A DNA stretch of 64,000 bases. It comes from Kitasatospora sp. NBC_00458 (lineage in GTDB: Bacteria > Actinomycetota > Actinomycetes > Streptomycetales > Streptomycetaceae). Shown one piece after another: positions 43,082 to 50,677 of this stretch. The notes beneath the pieces were generated by a model, which saw nothing but the letters and a program-made list of their open reading frames with translations, did no database searches and was not told the origin of the DNA. The number at the start of each line of letters is the position of its first letter. Within the stretch, counting starts at the first letter, position 1. The stretch spans positions 930,001 to 994,000 of the forward strand of contig NZ_CP107904.1 in assembly GCF_036013975.1 (NCBI RefSeq), read 5' to 3'. The position numbers were made by a program, and so were the translations under genes.

Positions 43082-43806
43082 CGGAACAGCCGAGTCTGCT
43101 GGCCCTGTGGTGCGTTCCGCGGTCGCGGTCGACCGCGTTCGAACGCGCGATGTACGAGCGCGGCGACTTCCTGGTGCTGCACGAGCCGTTCTCGCGGGTG
43201 TGCGACTTCGGCGAGGCGGAGGTCGCCGGCCGTACGTGCCGCAGCCAGGAGGAGGTGATGGCCGCCCTCGTCGACACGGCGGCCGACCGGCCGGTGTTCT
43301 TCAAGGACACCACCGACTTCCGCTTCGACCGGCTCGGTGCGAACCCGGACTTCCTGCGGCGCTGCCGGCACGCCGCGATGGTCCGCAACCCCCGCGACAC
43401 CGTGCGCTCGCACCTCGTGATGCAGTCCGACGCCACGTCCTCGGCCATGGGGTTCGGGCACCTGTGGGACATCGTCTCGACGGTGACGTCCGCGGGGCTG
43501 CCGATGCACCTCGTCGACGGCGACCGGCTGGTCGGCGACCCCGGGACCGAGATGCGCCGGTACTGCGCGGCCATGGGGATCGACTTCGTCGCCGAGGCGC
43601 TGGCCTTCAGGCAGGAGCCGCCGGCCAGTTGGAAGACCACCGAACGCTGGCACGCCGCCGCCGGCGAGTCGAACGCCCTGGGCTCCTCCCCCACCGGGAG
43701 GAAGCAACTGCCGGAAGGCCTCGAACGGACCGCCCTTGAGTTCGAGCGGGACCAGCTGCCCTACTACGAGCGGATCACGGCGGCACTGGGCCGGGGTGGC
43801 TCCTGA
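43078..43806 (+). CDS. PAPS-dependent sulfotransferase-like protein
   Basis: Protein of 242 residues with the sulfotransferase fold. The phosphosulfate-binding loop is PRSRSTAFERAM (residues 14-25, in the place of the usual PKSGTT/S), and the 3'-phosphate site is MVRNPRDTVRSH at 101-112, with Arg103 and Ser111 in the conserved spacing. I infer that it sulfates the hydroxyl next to the C6 amine of the diamino-dihydroxyheptanoate, making the leaving group for aziridine closure. A PAPS supply operon lies 5.4 kb downstream. It ends the tightly overlapped operon that began near 33.7 kb. Confidence 0.78.
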   Translation: MTEQPSLLALWCVPRSRSTAFERAMYERGDFLVLHEPFSRVCDFGEAEVAGRTCRSQEEVMAALVDTAADRPVFFKDTTDFRFDRLGANPDFLRRCRHAAMVRNPRDTVRSHLVMQSDATSSAMGFGHLWDIVSTVTSAGLPMHLVDGDRLVGDPGTEMRRYCAAMGIDFVAEALAFRQEPPASWKTTERWHAAAGESNALGSSPTGRKQLPEGLERTALEFERDQLPYYERITAALGRGGS

Positions 43807-43834
43807 CCCGCCGTCCGGCCGGTCCGACCCAATC

Positions 43835-43880
43835 ATGACAACCTCCGAGCGACGTACGGCCCAGGACATTAGGTTGTCAT
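43835..43880. repeat. Inverted repeat upstream of exporter gene, candidate operator
   Basis: ATGACAACCT at 43835-43844 and its exact reverse complement AGGTTGTCAT at 43871-43880, 26 bases apart, in the 207-base gap before the MFS gene. The spacing puts equivalent positions 36 bases apart, between three and four helical turns. Such paired sites before drug-exporter genes commonly bind MarR- or TetR-like repressors. No such regulator gene is in the window. The second arm overlaps TAGGTT, a possible -10 element. Confidence 0.45.
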
Positions 43881-44013
43881 CAGTGCCGGATCACGACGGC
43901 CCCGGCCCGGACCGACCCGACGGCCCCAGGTGTCAGCCGGCTTCGGTGCACCGTCGAACGGTGCCCGACCACACAGGACGACGCGTACGTGGAAGAACGA
44001 CGGAGGAGCGGAC

Positions 44014-45264
44014 ATGACGTTAGGCCGTAGCTTCACCAAGCTGTGGTTGTCGCAGGGGTTGTCGAACCTGGGCGACGGCTTGGTGCTGGCGGCTGTACCG
44101 CTCCTCGTGGTGACGATGACCCGGGACCCGATGCTGGTCTCGGGGATGACGGTGGCCCAGTTCCTGCCCTGGGTGATCTTCACCCTGCCGGCCGGAGCGC
44201 TCGCCGACCGCATCGACCGGCGCCTCATCATGGTGTGGGGCAACGCCATCCGCGCCGTCGGCTTCGCCCTGCTCGTCCTGACGCTCGTGGCCGACCTGCG
44301 CAGCATCGTGGTCCTCTACCTCGCGGTGTTCCTCGCCGGCACGGCGGAGACCCTGGTGGACAACGCGGCCCTGACGGTCCCGCCGCGCCTGGTCGAGCGC
44401 AGCCAGCTGGAGCGGGCCAACGGGCGCCTGTTCGCCACCCAGTCGGCCATCAACAACTTCGTCGGACCGACGGCGGGCGCCGCCCTGTTCGCGCTGTCGG
44501 CGATCCTGGTGTTCTTCTCCACCGCGGGGCTCTTCGCACTCGCCGCACTGGCCGCACTCACGCTCCCCCGGATGCTGCCCACCGCGAGCGACACCAGCGA
44601 CTCCAAGCACACGCCGGGAGAGGTCGTCCGCAGCATCCGGGAGGGCTGGTCCTACTTCTGGAACCACCGGCTGCTGCGGCGGGTGGCGTTCATCTCCGGC
44701 TCGATCAACCTGTTCTCCTCCGCCACCGGCGGCCTGCTCGTCCTCCTGGCGACCGGCCCCATGGGGGTCGCCGAGTCCTGGTACGGCCTCTTCATCGCGG
44801 TGCCGGCCGTGGGGGCCGTGATCGGCTCGCTGATCGCGGCGAGGGTGGTCCCGGCCATCGGCGGCGGGCCGGTCACCTGGCTCGCCGCGCTGGTGCCGGC
44901 CGCCAGCTACGTCGTCCTCGGCCTCAGCGGGAACATCGTCCTCTCCGAGATCGTGATGTTCCTCGCCGCCATCGCCACGGCCCTGAACCAGATCGTGGTG
45001 AGCACGCTCCGCCAGGCCGCCGTCCCCGACGAACTCCTCGGCCGGGCCACCGCCGGGTACCGCCTGATCGTGCTCGGCGCCGTACCGGTCGGCGCGCTCC
45101 TCGGCGGCGGACTCGGACGCTGGCTCGGACCCGAGCGCACCTTCGTCGTGTGCGGCATCGGGCTGGCGCTCGCCGCCCTCGTGTTCGCCTCGCGGGTGAC
45201 GACCCGGGCCCTGCGCGAGGCCGAGCGACCCGTCCAGCCCGCGACCGCCGACCAGATCTCCTGA
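44014..45264 (+). CDS. MFS transporter (EntS/MFS_3-like exporter) with an early TTA codon
   Basis: Membrane transporter of 416 residues with twelve predicted segments. It has the MFS loop GALADRIDRRLIMVWGN after helix 2 (about 60-76) and FLAGTAETLVDNAALTVPPRLVERSQLERANG (about 108-139), typical of EntS-like exporters. It likely exports the product and may provide self-resistance. GGAGGAGCG stands four bases before the ATG. Codon 3 is TTA (44020-44022), a codon read in Streptomyces only by the developmentally controlled bldA tRNA, so translation may wait for late growth. The inverted repeat upstream suggests added transcriptional control. Confidence 0.88.
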   Translation: MTLGRSFTKLWLSQGLSNLGDGLVLAAVPLLVVTMTRDPMLVSGMTVAQFLPWVIFTLPAGALADRIDRRLIMVWGNAIRAVGFALLVLTLVADLRSIVVLYLAVFLAGTAETLVDNAALTVPPRLVERSQLERANGRLFATQSAINNFVGPTAGAALFALSAILVFFSTAGLFALAALAALTLPRMLPTASDTSDSKHTPGEVVRSIREGWSYFWNHRLLRRVAFISGSINLFSSATGGLLVLLATGPMGVAESWYGLFIAVPAVGAVIGSLIAARVVPAIGGGPVTWLAALVPAASYVVLGLSGNIVLSEIVMFLAAIATALNQIVVSTLRQAAVPDELLGRATAGYRLIVLGAVPVGALLGGGLGRWLGPERTFVVCGIGLALAALVFASRVTTRALREAERPVQPATADQIS

Positions 45265-45297
45265 CACGACCCGAACGCCCGGAAAGAGCGCGCCCTG

Positions 45298-45654
45298 ATG
45301 AGCCTGATGTTGTCCCACACGACCGTCGACGCACGTGACCCGTACGCGCAGGCGCAATGGTGGTGCGAGATGGCCGAGTTCACCCCGAAGGACGGGGTGC
45401 GGCCGGGATCCGACGAGTGCTACGTCGTCAACGGGCACGGGTACACGGTGCTCTTCATCCTCGTGCCCGACGGCAAGACGGTGAAGAACCGGGTGCACTT
45501 CTGCATGCGGCCCGAGGGGCGCTCGCAGGACGACGAGGTGGAACGCGCGGTCGCGCTGGGTGCGAGCGTCGTCACCGACTTCCGGCAGTCCGACGGCTGG
45601 GTGGTGATGGCCGACCCGGAGGGCAACGAGTTCTGCATCCTGGCCGACCGCTGA
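45298..45654 (+). CDS. VOC (glyoxalase-like) protein
   Basis: Single-domain vicinal-oxygen-chelate protein of 118 residues: MSLMLSHTTVDARDPYAQAQWWCEM at the start and the paired strand WVVMADPEGNEFCILADR at the end. The family includes isomerases, dioxygenases and drug-binding proteins such as bleomycin-resistance proteins. Directly after an exporter gene it could bind the product for protection, or act in tailoring. Start ATG 33 bases after the exporter stop, preceded by GAAAGAG. Confidence 0.78.
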   Translation: MSLMLSHTTVDARDPYAQAQWWCEMAEFTPKDGVRPGSDECYVVNGHGYTVLFILVPDGKTVKNRVHFCMRPEGRSQDDEVERAVALGASVVTDFRQSDGWVVMADPEGNEFCILADR

Positions 45655-45725
45655 GCGGCCGGCGGACGACTCCCGGCCGGTGCCCCGATCCCACGAACGA
45701 CCCGAACGTACCCACCGCGAAAGGT

Positions 45726-46010
45726 ATGGATCCCGTGACCGCGAACCGTGACACCGTGTGCAAGGCCGAGTACGAGCAGCCGGCCGACGAGCTGGAGGAG
45801 CAGGTCGCCGCCGTCATCGCAGAGGTGCTGGACGTCGACCTGGTGGGCCGGCGCGACAGCTTCTACGACTTCGGCGGCACCTCGCTCGCCGCCATCCGCA
45901 TCTGCGCCCGCATCGAGCGCCGCCTCGGCTTCCGCGTCGACCCCGCCTGGCTGCTGGAGTACGACGAACTGGCCGACTTCGCCGAGCAGATCCGGCTCGG
46001 TGCGGCGTGA
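45726..46010 (+). CDS. Free-standing peptidyl carrier protein
   Basis: Carrier protein of 94 residues. The phosphopantetheine site is Ser53 in YDFGGTSLAAIRI, flanked by the four helices of the fold (LEEQVAAVIAEVLDV, RICARIERRLGF). It presumably carries the amino acid activated by the next protein and hands it to the following free-standing C domain. The ATG at 45726 is taken as start, but the in-frame GTG at 45735 has better spacing from AAGG at 45721-45724. Its stop overlaps the GTG of the adenylation gene. Confidence 0.9.
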   Translation: MDPVTANRDTVCKAEYEQPADELEEQVAAVIAEVLDVDLVGRRDSFYDFGGTSLAAIRICARIERRLGFRVDPAWLLEYDELADFAEQIRLGAA

Positions 46011-47551
46011 CCGGGCCCCGGACCGGGACGCGGACCGCGCCACCGCTGCGGACCGTGCACGCCGCGGTGGCCGAGTGCGCCGACCGGGCGCCCCACGACC
46101 TCGCCCTGGTCCAGGGCGCGGAGCGCGTCGACTACCGGACCCTCACCGGCGCGGCGCGGGTCCTCGCGGGCCGGCTCGCCGCCTGGGGCGTGCGGCCGGG
46201 GGACGTCGTCCCCCTGCTGGTGCCGCGCGGCGCCCAGCTGATCGCGCTCCAGCTCGGCGTGCTGATGAGCGGCGCGGCGTACGCCACCCTCGACCCGCGC
46301 TGGCCCCCGACCCGCATCGCGTCGATCCTGGCCCAGCTCGACGACCCGGTGGTGGTCGGCCGGCCCGGCGACGAGCCCCTCGGCGTCACCCGGACGCTCG
46401 CCCCGTCCCCGCTCTCCGCGCTCGCCATCGGTTCGAACGAGCCGGGCGGCCCGTTCGAACCGGTGGCGGCGGCGCTGGACGATCCGGCGATGGTGTTCTT
46501 CACCTCCGGCAGCACCGGTGTCCCCAAGGGGGTGCTGATACCCCACCGCGCGGTCACCCGGATGTTCGGCCCGGGCGGGCTGGACGGGTTCGGACCGGGC
46601 CACGTCACCCCGCAGGTCGCGCCCGCCGCCTGGGACATGTACGCCTTCGAGCTGTGGGGCCAGCTGACCACCGGCGGCGCCTGCGTCGTGGTCGACGAGA
46701 GCCACCTGATGCCCAGCCGGCTGCGCACCCTCGTCGCCGACGAGGGCGTCGACACGATCTGGCTGACGACCTCCCTGTTCAACCTGGTCGTCGACGAGGA
46801 CCCCGGCGCGTTCGACGGCCTCGGGACCCTCTACGTCGGGGGCGAGAAGCAGTCCCCCCGGCACGTCGCGCTGTTCCTGGAGCGCTTCCCCGACCTGCCG
46901 ATCTGGAACGGCTTCGGTCCGGCCGAGAACTGCATGCTGACGACGGTGCACCGGATGGCGCCGGCCGACGGCGCCGCGCCCGCGGGCATCCCGGTGGGCG
47001 TGCCGGTCCCCGGCACGACGGTGGTCCTGCTGCGCGAGGACGGGTCGCCGGCGCCGCGCGGCGAACGCGGCGAGATCGTCGCGCTCGGCTCCGGCGTGGC
47101 CCTCGGCTACCTGAACAACGAGACCCTGACCCGCGAGCGCTTCCCCACCCTGGAGGTCGCGGGCGGGCGGCACCGCGTCCTGCGGACCGGCGACGTCGGC
47201 ATGTTCGACGAGGACGGGATCCTGCACTACTACGGCCGCCGCGACCGGCAGATCAAGCTCAGCGGGAACCGGATCGAACTCGGCGACGTCGAGGCCGCCG
47301 CCTCCGCGATCCCGGAGATCCGCACCTGCGCCGCCGTCGCGCGCGCCGACGCGGGCGGCACCGTCGAGCACATCGCGCTGGTCTACACCCTGGTCGACGG
47401 CGCCGAGCTGGCTCCGCGGGACGTCCGCAGGAGGCTCACCACGAGGCTCCCCGCGTACGCCGTACCCGCCAGGTTCGAGCAGGTGGACGATCTGCCGCGG
47501 CGCGACAACGGCAAGGTCGACCTGCAGGCTCTGGAGAGGCGCCCCGTCTGA
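46007..47551 (+). CDS. Free-standing NRPS adenylation protein
   Basis: Adenylating enzyme of 514 residues without carrier or condensation domain. Core motifs: FFTSGSTGVPKG, AAWDMYAFELWG (Asp for amino-group binding), NGFGPAENCML, RTGDVGMFDEDG, DRQIKLSGNRIELGDVE and Lys503 in DNGKVD. Specificity positions by eye read D-M-F-W-Y-G-G-M-L; the F-W-x-G-G part recalls valine-type codes, so a branched aliphatic residue is a guess. Ficellomycin contains valine joined to the azabicyclic amino acid, which would suit. It probably loads the carrier protein encoded immediately before it. GTG start, and the stop shares one base with the next ATG. Confidence 0.9.
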   Translation: MTGPRTGTRTAPPLRTVHAAVAECADRAPHDLALVQGAERVDYRTLTGAARVLAGRLAAWGVRPGDVVPLLVPRGAQLIALQLGVLMSGAAYATLDPRWPPTRIASILAQLDDPVVVGRPGDEPLGVTRTLAPSPLSALAIGSNEPGGPFEPVAAALDDPAMVFFTSGSTGVPKGVLIPHRAVTRMFGPGGLDGFGPGHVTPQVAPAAWDMYAFELWGQLTTGGACVVVDESHLMPSRLRTLVADEGVDTIWLTTSLFNLVVDEDPGAFDGLGTLYVGGEKQSPRHVALFLERFPDLPIWNGFGPAENCMLTTVHRMAPADGAAPAGIPVGVPVPGTTVVLLREDGSPAPRGERGEIVALGSGVALGYLNNETLTRERFPTLEVAGGRHRVLRTGDVGMFDEDGILHYYGRRDRQIKLSGNRIELGDVEAAASAIPEIRTCAAVARADAGGTVEHIALVYTLVDGAELAPRDVRRRLTTRLPAYAVPARFEQVDDLPRRDNGKVDLQALERRPV

Positions 47552-48852
47552 TGCGCGAATTCCCGCAGACCTTCGAGCAAGAGGCGCTCTGGATCGCCGA
47601 CCAGTTCATGAGCGATCCCTCGCCGTTCCTGGAGACGTGGGCGCAGCACATCACGGGGCCCCTCGACGTCCCGGCGCTGGAACGCGCCCTGGCCTCGCTG
47701 GTCGAGCGGCACGCCGTGCTCCGCAGCGGCTTCGTGCTCGGCGACGGCGGCCCCGTGCAGTGCGTCGACCCGGCCGGGACCGTGCCCCTGGAGCGCCTCC
47801 CGTGGCCCGGCGGCGACCTGCACGGGACACTGCGGCGGGCCGGGCAGCGACCGCTCGACCTGAGCGTCTCGCCGGCCAGGCTGACCCTGTACGACTACGC
47901 GCCGGACCAGTACGTCCTGCTGCTGCAGATCCACCACGTCGCCGTCGACGACGCCTCGCTGGTGCTGCTCGACCACGAGCTGTCCGCGCTGTACACCGAG
48001 GAGACCGGCGGCGGACCGGCGGACCTCGCACCACCGGGACCGTCGCTCGGCGAGCACGCCGTCCGGGCCCGGGCCGCCGGGATCGCCCCGGAGGACCTCG
48101 CGTTCTGGGCCCGATTCCTGGACGGGGCGCCCGCGCTCGCCCACCTGCCGCCCCGGCGGCGTCCGCTCGCCGCACGACGGGGGCCCGACTGCGACTGCGT
48201 GCGCGCCACCGTCCCCGCCGAGCTGGGCGACGCCGTCCGCGCGGCGGCGCGCTCGCTGCGCACCACGCCGCACGTGCTGATGAGCACCTGCATGGCGCTC
48301 ACCGCCGCCGCGGTGAACGGTGAGGACGTCGTCATCGGGACCCCGGTGTCCCGGCGCGGCGCGCCGGACCTCGACAACGTCTTCGGCTGTCTGACCGACC
48401 TCCTGCCGGTGCGCTACCTCGTCCCGTCCGACGCCGTGTTCAGCGAGGTGTGCGCCGGCGCGAAGCGCGGCTCGCTGGAGGTCCTCCGGCACCGCAACGT
48501 GCCCTACGCCCGGCTCGGCGGCGGCGTCACCCGCACCCGGGGCGTGCTGTCCGGCGAGCACCTGGGCCGCATCTGCCTCGTCCTCGACCAGTCACCGAGC
48601 CGGCTGGAGCTGCCGGGGCTGCGCTGCGAGCGGGTGCACGTCGGGGGAGCCTCGGCGAAGTTCGACTGGCTCCAGTACGTCGTCGCGGACGGCAGCGGCT
48701 GGGACGTGCGGGCCGACTACGCCACGGACCACTTCACCGCGGACGAGGCGGCGCTGACGCTGCGGCAGTGGCTGACCGCCCTGTCGGTGGCCTCCGACGA
48801 CCCCGACGTGCCGGTGCGCGAGCTGTTCGGCCGGCTGGCCGCGACCGCATGA
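47551..48852 (+). CDS. Free-standing NRPS condensation domain protein
   Basis: Condensation-type protein of 433 residues. The active-site block is HHVAVDD at residues 128-134: both histidines and the structural Asp are present, but the usual final Gly is Asp. FGCLTDLLPVRYLVP and the LEVLRHRNVPYARL segment fit the second half of the fold. With the preceding carrier and adenylation proteins it forms a dissected module that could join an amino acid to the azabicyclic residue. It could also move an acyl group between carriers. ATG overlaps the adenylation stop by one base. Confidence 0.85.
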   Translation: MREFPQTFEQEALWIADQFMSDPSPFLETWAQHITGPLDVPALERALASLVERHAVLRSGFVLGDGGPVQCVDPAGTVPLERLPWPGGDLHGTLRRAGQRPLDLSVSPARLTLYDYAPDQYVLLLQIHHVAVDDASLVLLDHELSALYTEETGGGPADLAPPGPSLGEHAVRARAAGIAPEDLAFWARFLDGAPALAHLPPRRRPLAARRGPDCDCVRATVPAELGDAVRAAARSLRTTPHVLMSTCMALTAAAVNGEDVVIGTPVSRRGAPDLDNVFGCLTDLLPVRYLVPSDAVFSEVCAGAKRGSLEVLRHRNVPYARLGGGVTRTRGVLSGEHLGRICLVLDQSPSRLELPGLRCERVHVGGASAKFDWLQYVVADGSGWDVRADYATDHFTADEAALTLRQWLTALSVASDDPDVPVRELFGRLAATA

Positions 48853-49022
48853 GCGGCGCCCCGCGGCCGGCCGCCGCGCCCCTGGCGGCCACGGACGCCG
48901 TGGCGCGGGTCGGCGGCGCGCGCACGGGCCGGGCGGGTACGGGCCGGGCGGGTACGGGCGGCAGCTGTACGCGCGGCACCTGTACGGGCGGGGCGCACCG
49001 TCCGCCGCCGCCCGGACCGTGA
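48849..49022 (+). CDS. Doubtful small ORF with Thr-Gly-Arg-Ala-Gly repeats
   Basis: Open frame of 57 codons whose ATG overlaps the condensation gene stop (atga), the same coupling used across this operon. The product is Ala/Gly/Pro-rich with two in-frame TGRAG repeats from a 15-base tandem repeat (48924-48959), then GGSCTRGTCTGG and a proline end. I recognise no family. It may be a real coupled peptide or only repeat expansion after the gene. Confidence 0.22.
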   Translation: MSGAPRPAAAPLAATDAVARVGGARTGRAGTGRAGTGGSCTRGTCTGGAHRPPPPGP

Positions 49023-49170
49023 CCCCGTCCGCACGGACGCCCGGGCCGGGCGGGCCGGTGGGAACTCCCCCGCCCCCGGACCGGGTCACACGGCGCCGGA
49101 CCGCTCCTCGGACGGGTCGACCCGCCGCGGGAAGACAACGCTGGACCACGAGAAAGAGAGCGACACGCAG
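48853..49170. other. Gap between condensation gene and sulfate-activation operon
   Basis: 318 bases. The first half holds the doubtful repeat-containing frame; the second half (49023-49170) has no frame I would support. A promoter for the cysC-cysD-cysN set is expected here but I see no convincing -35/-10 pair. The start of cysC is preceded by GAAAGAGAG. Confidence 0.5.
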
Positions 49171-49746
49171 GTGAAAACGGAGCTGCGAACCGACCTGGCA
49201 AGGCGCGAGTGCGAGTGTGGTGCGACGGTATGGCTGACGGGACTGCCCAGCTCGGGCAAGACGACGATCGCCCGCACCGTGGCCGATCGCCTTCGGGGCG
49301 AGGGGCACAGGGTGGAGGTCCTCGACGGTGACGAGTTCCGCCTGACCATCTCCTCGGGCCTCGGCTTCAGCCGCGAGGACCGGCACACGAACGTCCAGCG
49401 CATCGGGCTCGTCGCGGAGGTGCTGGCCCGCAACGGCGTGCTGGTCCTGGTCCCGGCCATCGCTCCCTACGCGGACAGCCGGCAGGCCGTGCGGGAACGC
49501 CACGCGACCTCCCGCACCCCGTACCTGGAGATCCACGTCGCCACGCCCTCCGGCACCTGTGCCGAGCGCGACGTGAAGGGCCTGTACGCCAAGCAGGCGG
49601 CAGGGGAGATCACCGGACTGACCGGGGTCGACGACCCCTACGAGGCGCCGGAGGCGCCTGACCTGCGCATCCCCGCACACGAGCAGTCGGTCGCCGAATC
49701 CGCGTCGGCACTGCTGCGCCTCCTGGTGGAAAGGCGTCTGATATGA
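49171..49746 (+). CDS. cysC: Adenylylsulfate kinase
   Basis: APS kinase of 191 residues, normal family length. The P-loop is GLPSSGKT at residues 24-31, followed by VLDGDEFRLTISSGLGFSREDRHTNVQRIG, the APS-binding signature. It phosphorylates adenylylsulfate to PAPS, the sulfate donor for sulfotransferases. Inside a cluster with a sulfotransferase, and without cysH or cysI in the window, it serves product sulfation more likely than cysteine synthesis. GTG start; the stop overlaps the cysD ATG (atga). Confidence 0.95.
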   Translation: MKTELRTDLARRECECGATVWLTGLPSSGKTTIARTVADRLRGEGHRVEVLDGDEFRLTISSGLGFSREDRHTNVQRIGLVAEVLARNGVLVLVPAIAPYADSRQAVRERHATSRTPYLEIHVATPSGTCAERDVKGLYAKQAAGEITGLTGVDDPYEAPEAPDLRIPAHEQSVAESASALLRLLVERRLI

Positions 49747-50675
49747 ACTCCGGTCACGCCGACCTGCTCGCGGACCACGCCCCCGTCCTCAGTCACCTGG
49801 ACGCCCTGGAGTCCGAGTCGGTGCACATCTTCCGCGAGGTGGCGGGTGAGTTCGAGCGGCCGGTGATCCTGTTCTCCGGCGGCAAGGACTCCATCGTCAT
49901 GCTGCACCTGGCGCTGAAGGCGTTCGCACCGGCGGCGGTGCCGTTCTCGCTGCTGCACGTGGACACCGGGCACAACTTCCCCGAGGTCATCGACTACCGC
50001 GACCGCGTCGTGGCCGAACTCGGGCTGCGCCTGCACGTCGCGTCCGTACAGGAGTTCATCGACCGCGGCGTCCTGCGCGAACGCCCCGACGGCACCCGCA
50101 ACCCGCTGCAGACCGTGCCGCTGACAGAGAGGATCCGGACCGAGCGGTTCGACGCGGTGTTCGGCGGCGGGCGGCGCGACGAGGAGAAGGCCCGGGCCAA
50201 GGAACGGGTCTTCTCGCTGCGCGACGAGTTCTCGCAGTGGGACCCGCGCCGCCAGCGCCCCGAACTGTGGCAGCTGTACAACGGCCGCCACGCCCCCGGC
50301 GAGCACGTCCGCGTCTTCCCGCTCTCCAACTGGACCGAGCTGGACGTGTGGCAGTACATCGCCCGCGAGAAGATCGAGCTGCCCGGGATCTACTACGCGC
50401 ACCGGCGGCCCGTCTTCCGGCGCAGCGGCATGTGGCTGACCGCGGGCGACTGGGGCGGACCGCGGGACGGCGAGACGGTCGAGGTCCGGCTGATCCGCTA
50501 CCGGACCGTCGGCGACATGTCCTGCACCGGCGCGGTCGACTCGGACGCGACGACCATCGAGAAGGTCATCGCCGAGATCGCCGCGTCCCGCCTCACGGAG
50601 CGGGGCGCCACCCGCGCCGACGACAAGCTCTCCGAAGCCGCGATGGAAGACCGCAAGCGCGAAGGGTACTTCTAG
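49743..50675 (+). CDS. cysD: Sulfate adenylyltransferase subunit 2
   Basis: ATP sulfurylase small subunit of 310 residues with the PP-loop FSGGKDSIVMLHLALK (about residues 41-56), LLHVDTGHNFPEVIDYRD, and GGGRRDEEKARAKERVFSLRD, all diagnostic. With CysN it makes adenylylsulfate from ATP and sulfate. ATG overlaps cysC, and cysN starts two bases after the stop. A complete, conventional copy, presumably a dedicated second set beside the primary-metabolism copy elsewhere in the genome. Confidence 0.96.
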   Translation: MNSGHADLLADHAPVLSHLDALESESVHIFREVAGEFERPVILFSGGKDSIVMLHLALKAFAPAAVPFSLLHVDTGHNFPEVIDYRDRVVAELGLRLHVASVQEFIDRGVLRERPDGTRNPLQTVPLTERIRTERFDAVFGGGRRDEEKARAKERVFSLRDEFSQWDPRRQRPELWQLYNGRHAPGEHVRVFPLSNWTELDVWQYIAREKIELPGIYYAHRRPVFRRSGMWLTAGDWGGPRDGETVEVRLIRYRTVGDMSCTGAVDSDATTIEKVIAEIAASRLTERGATRADDKLSEAAMEDRKREGYF

Positions 50676-50677
50676 AG

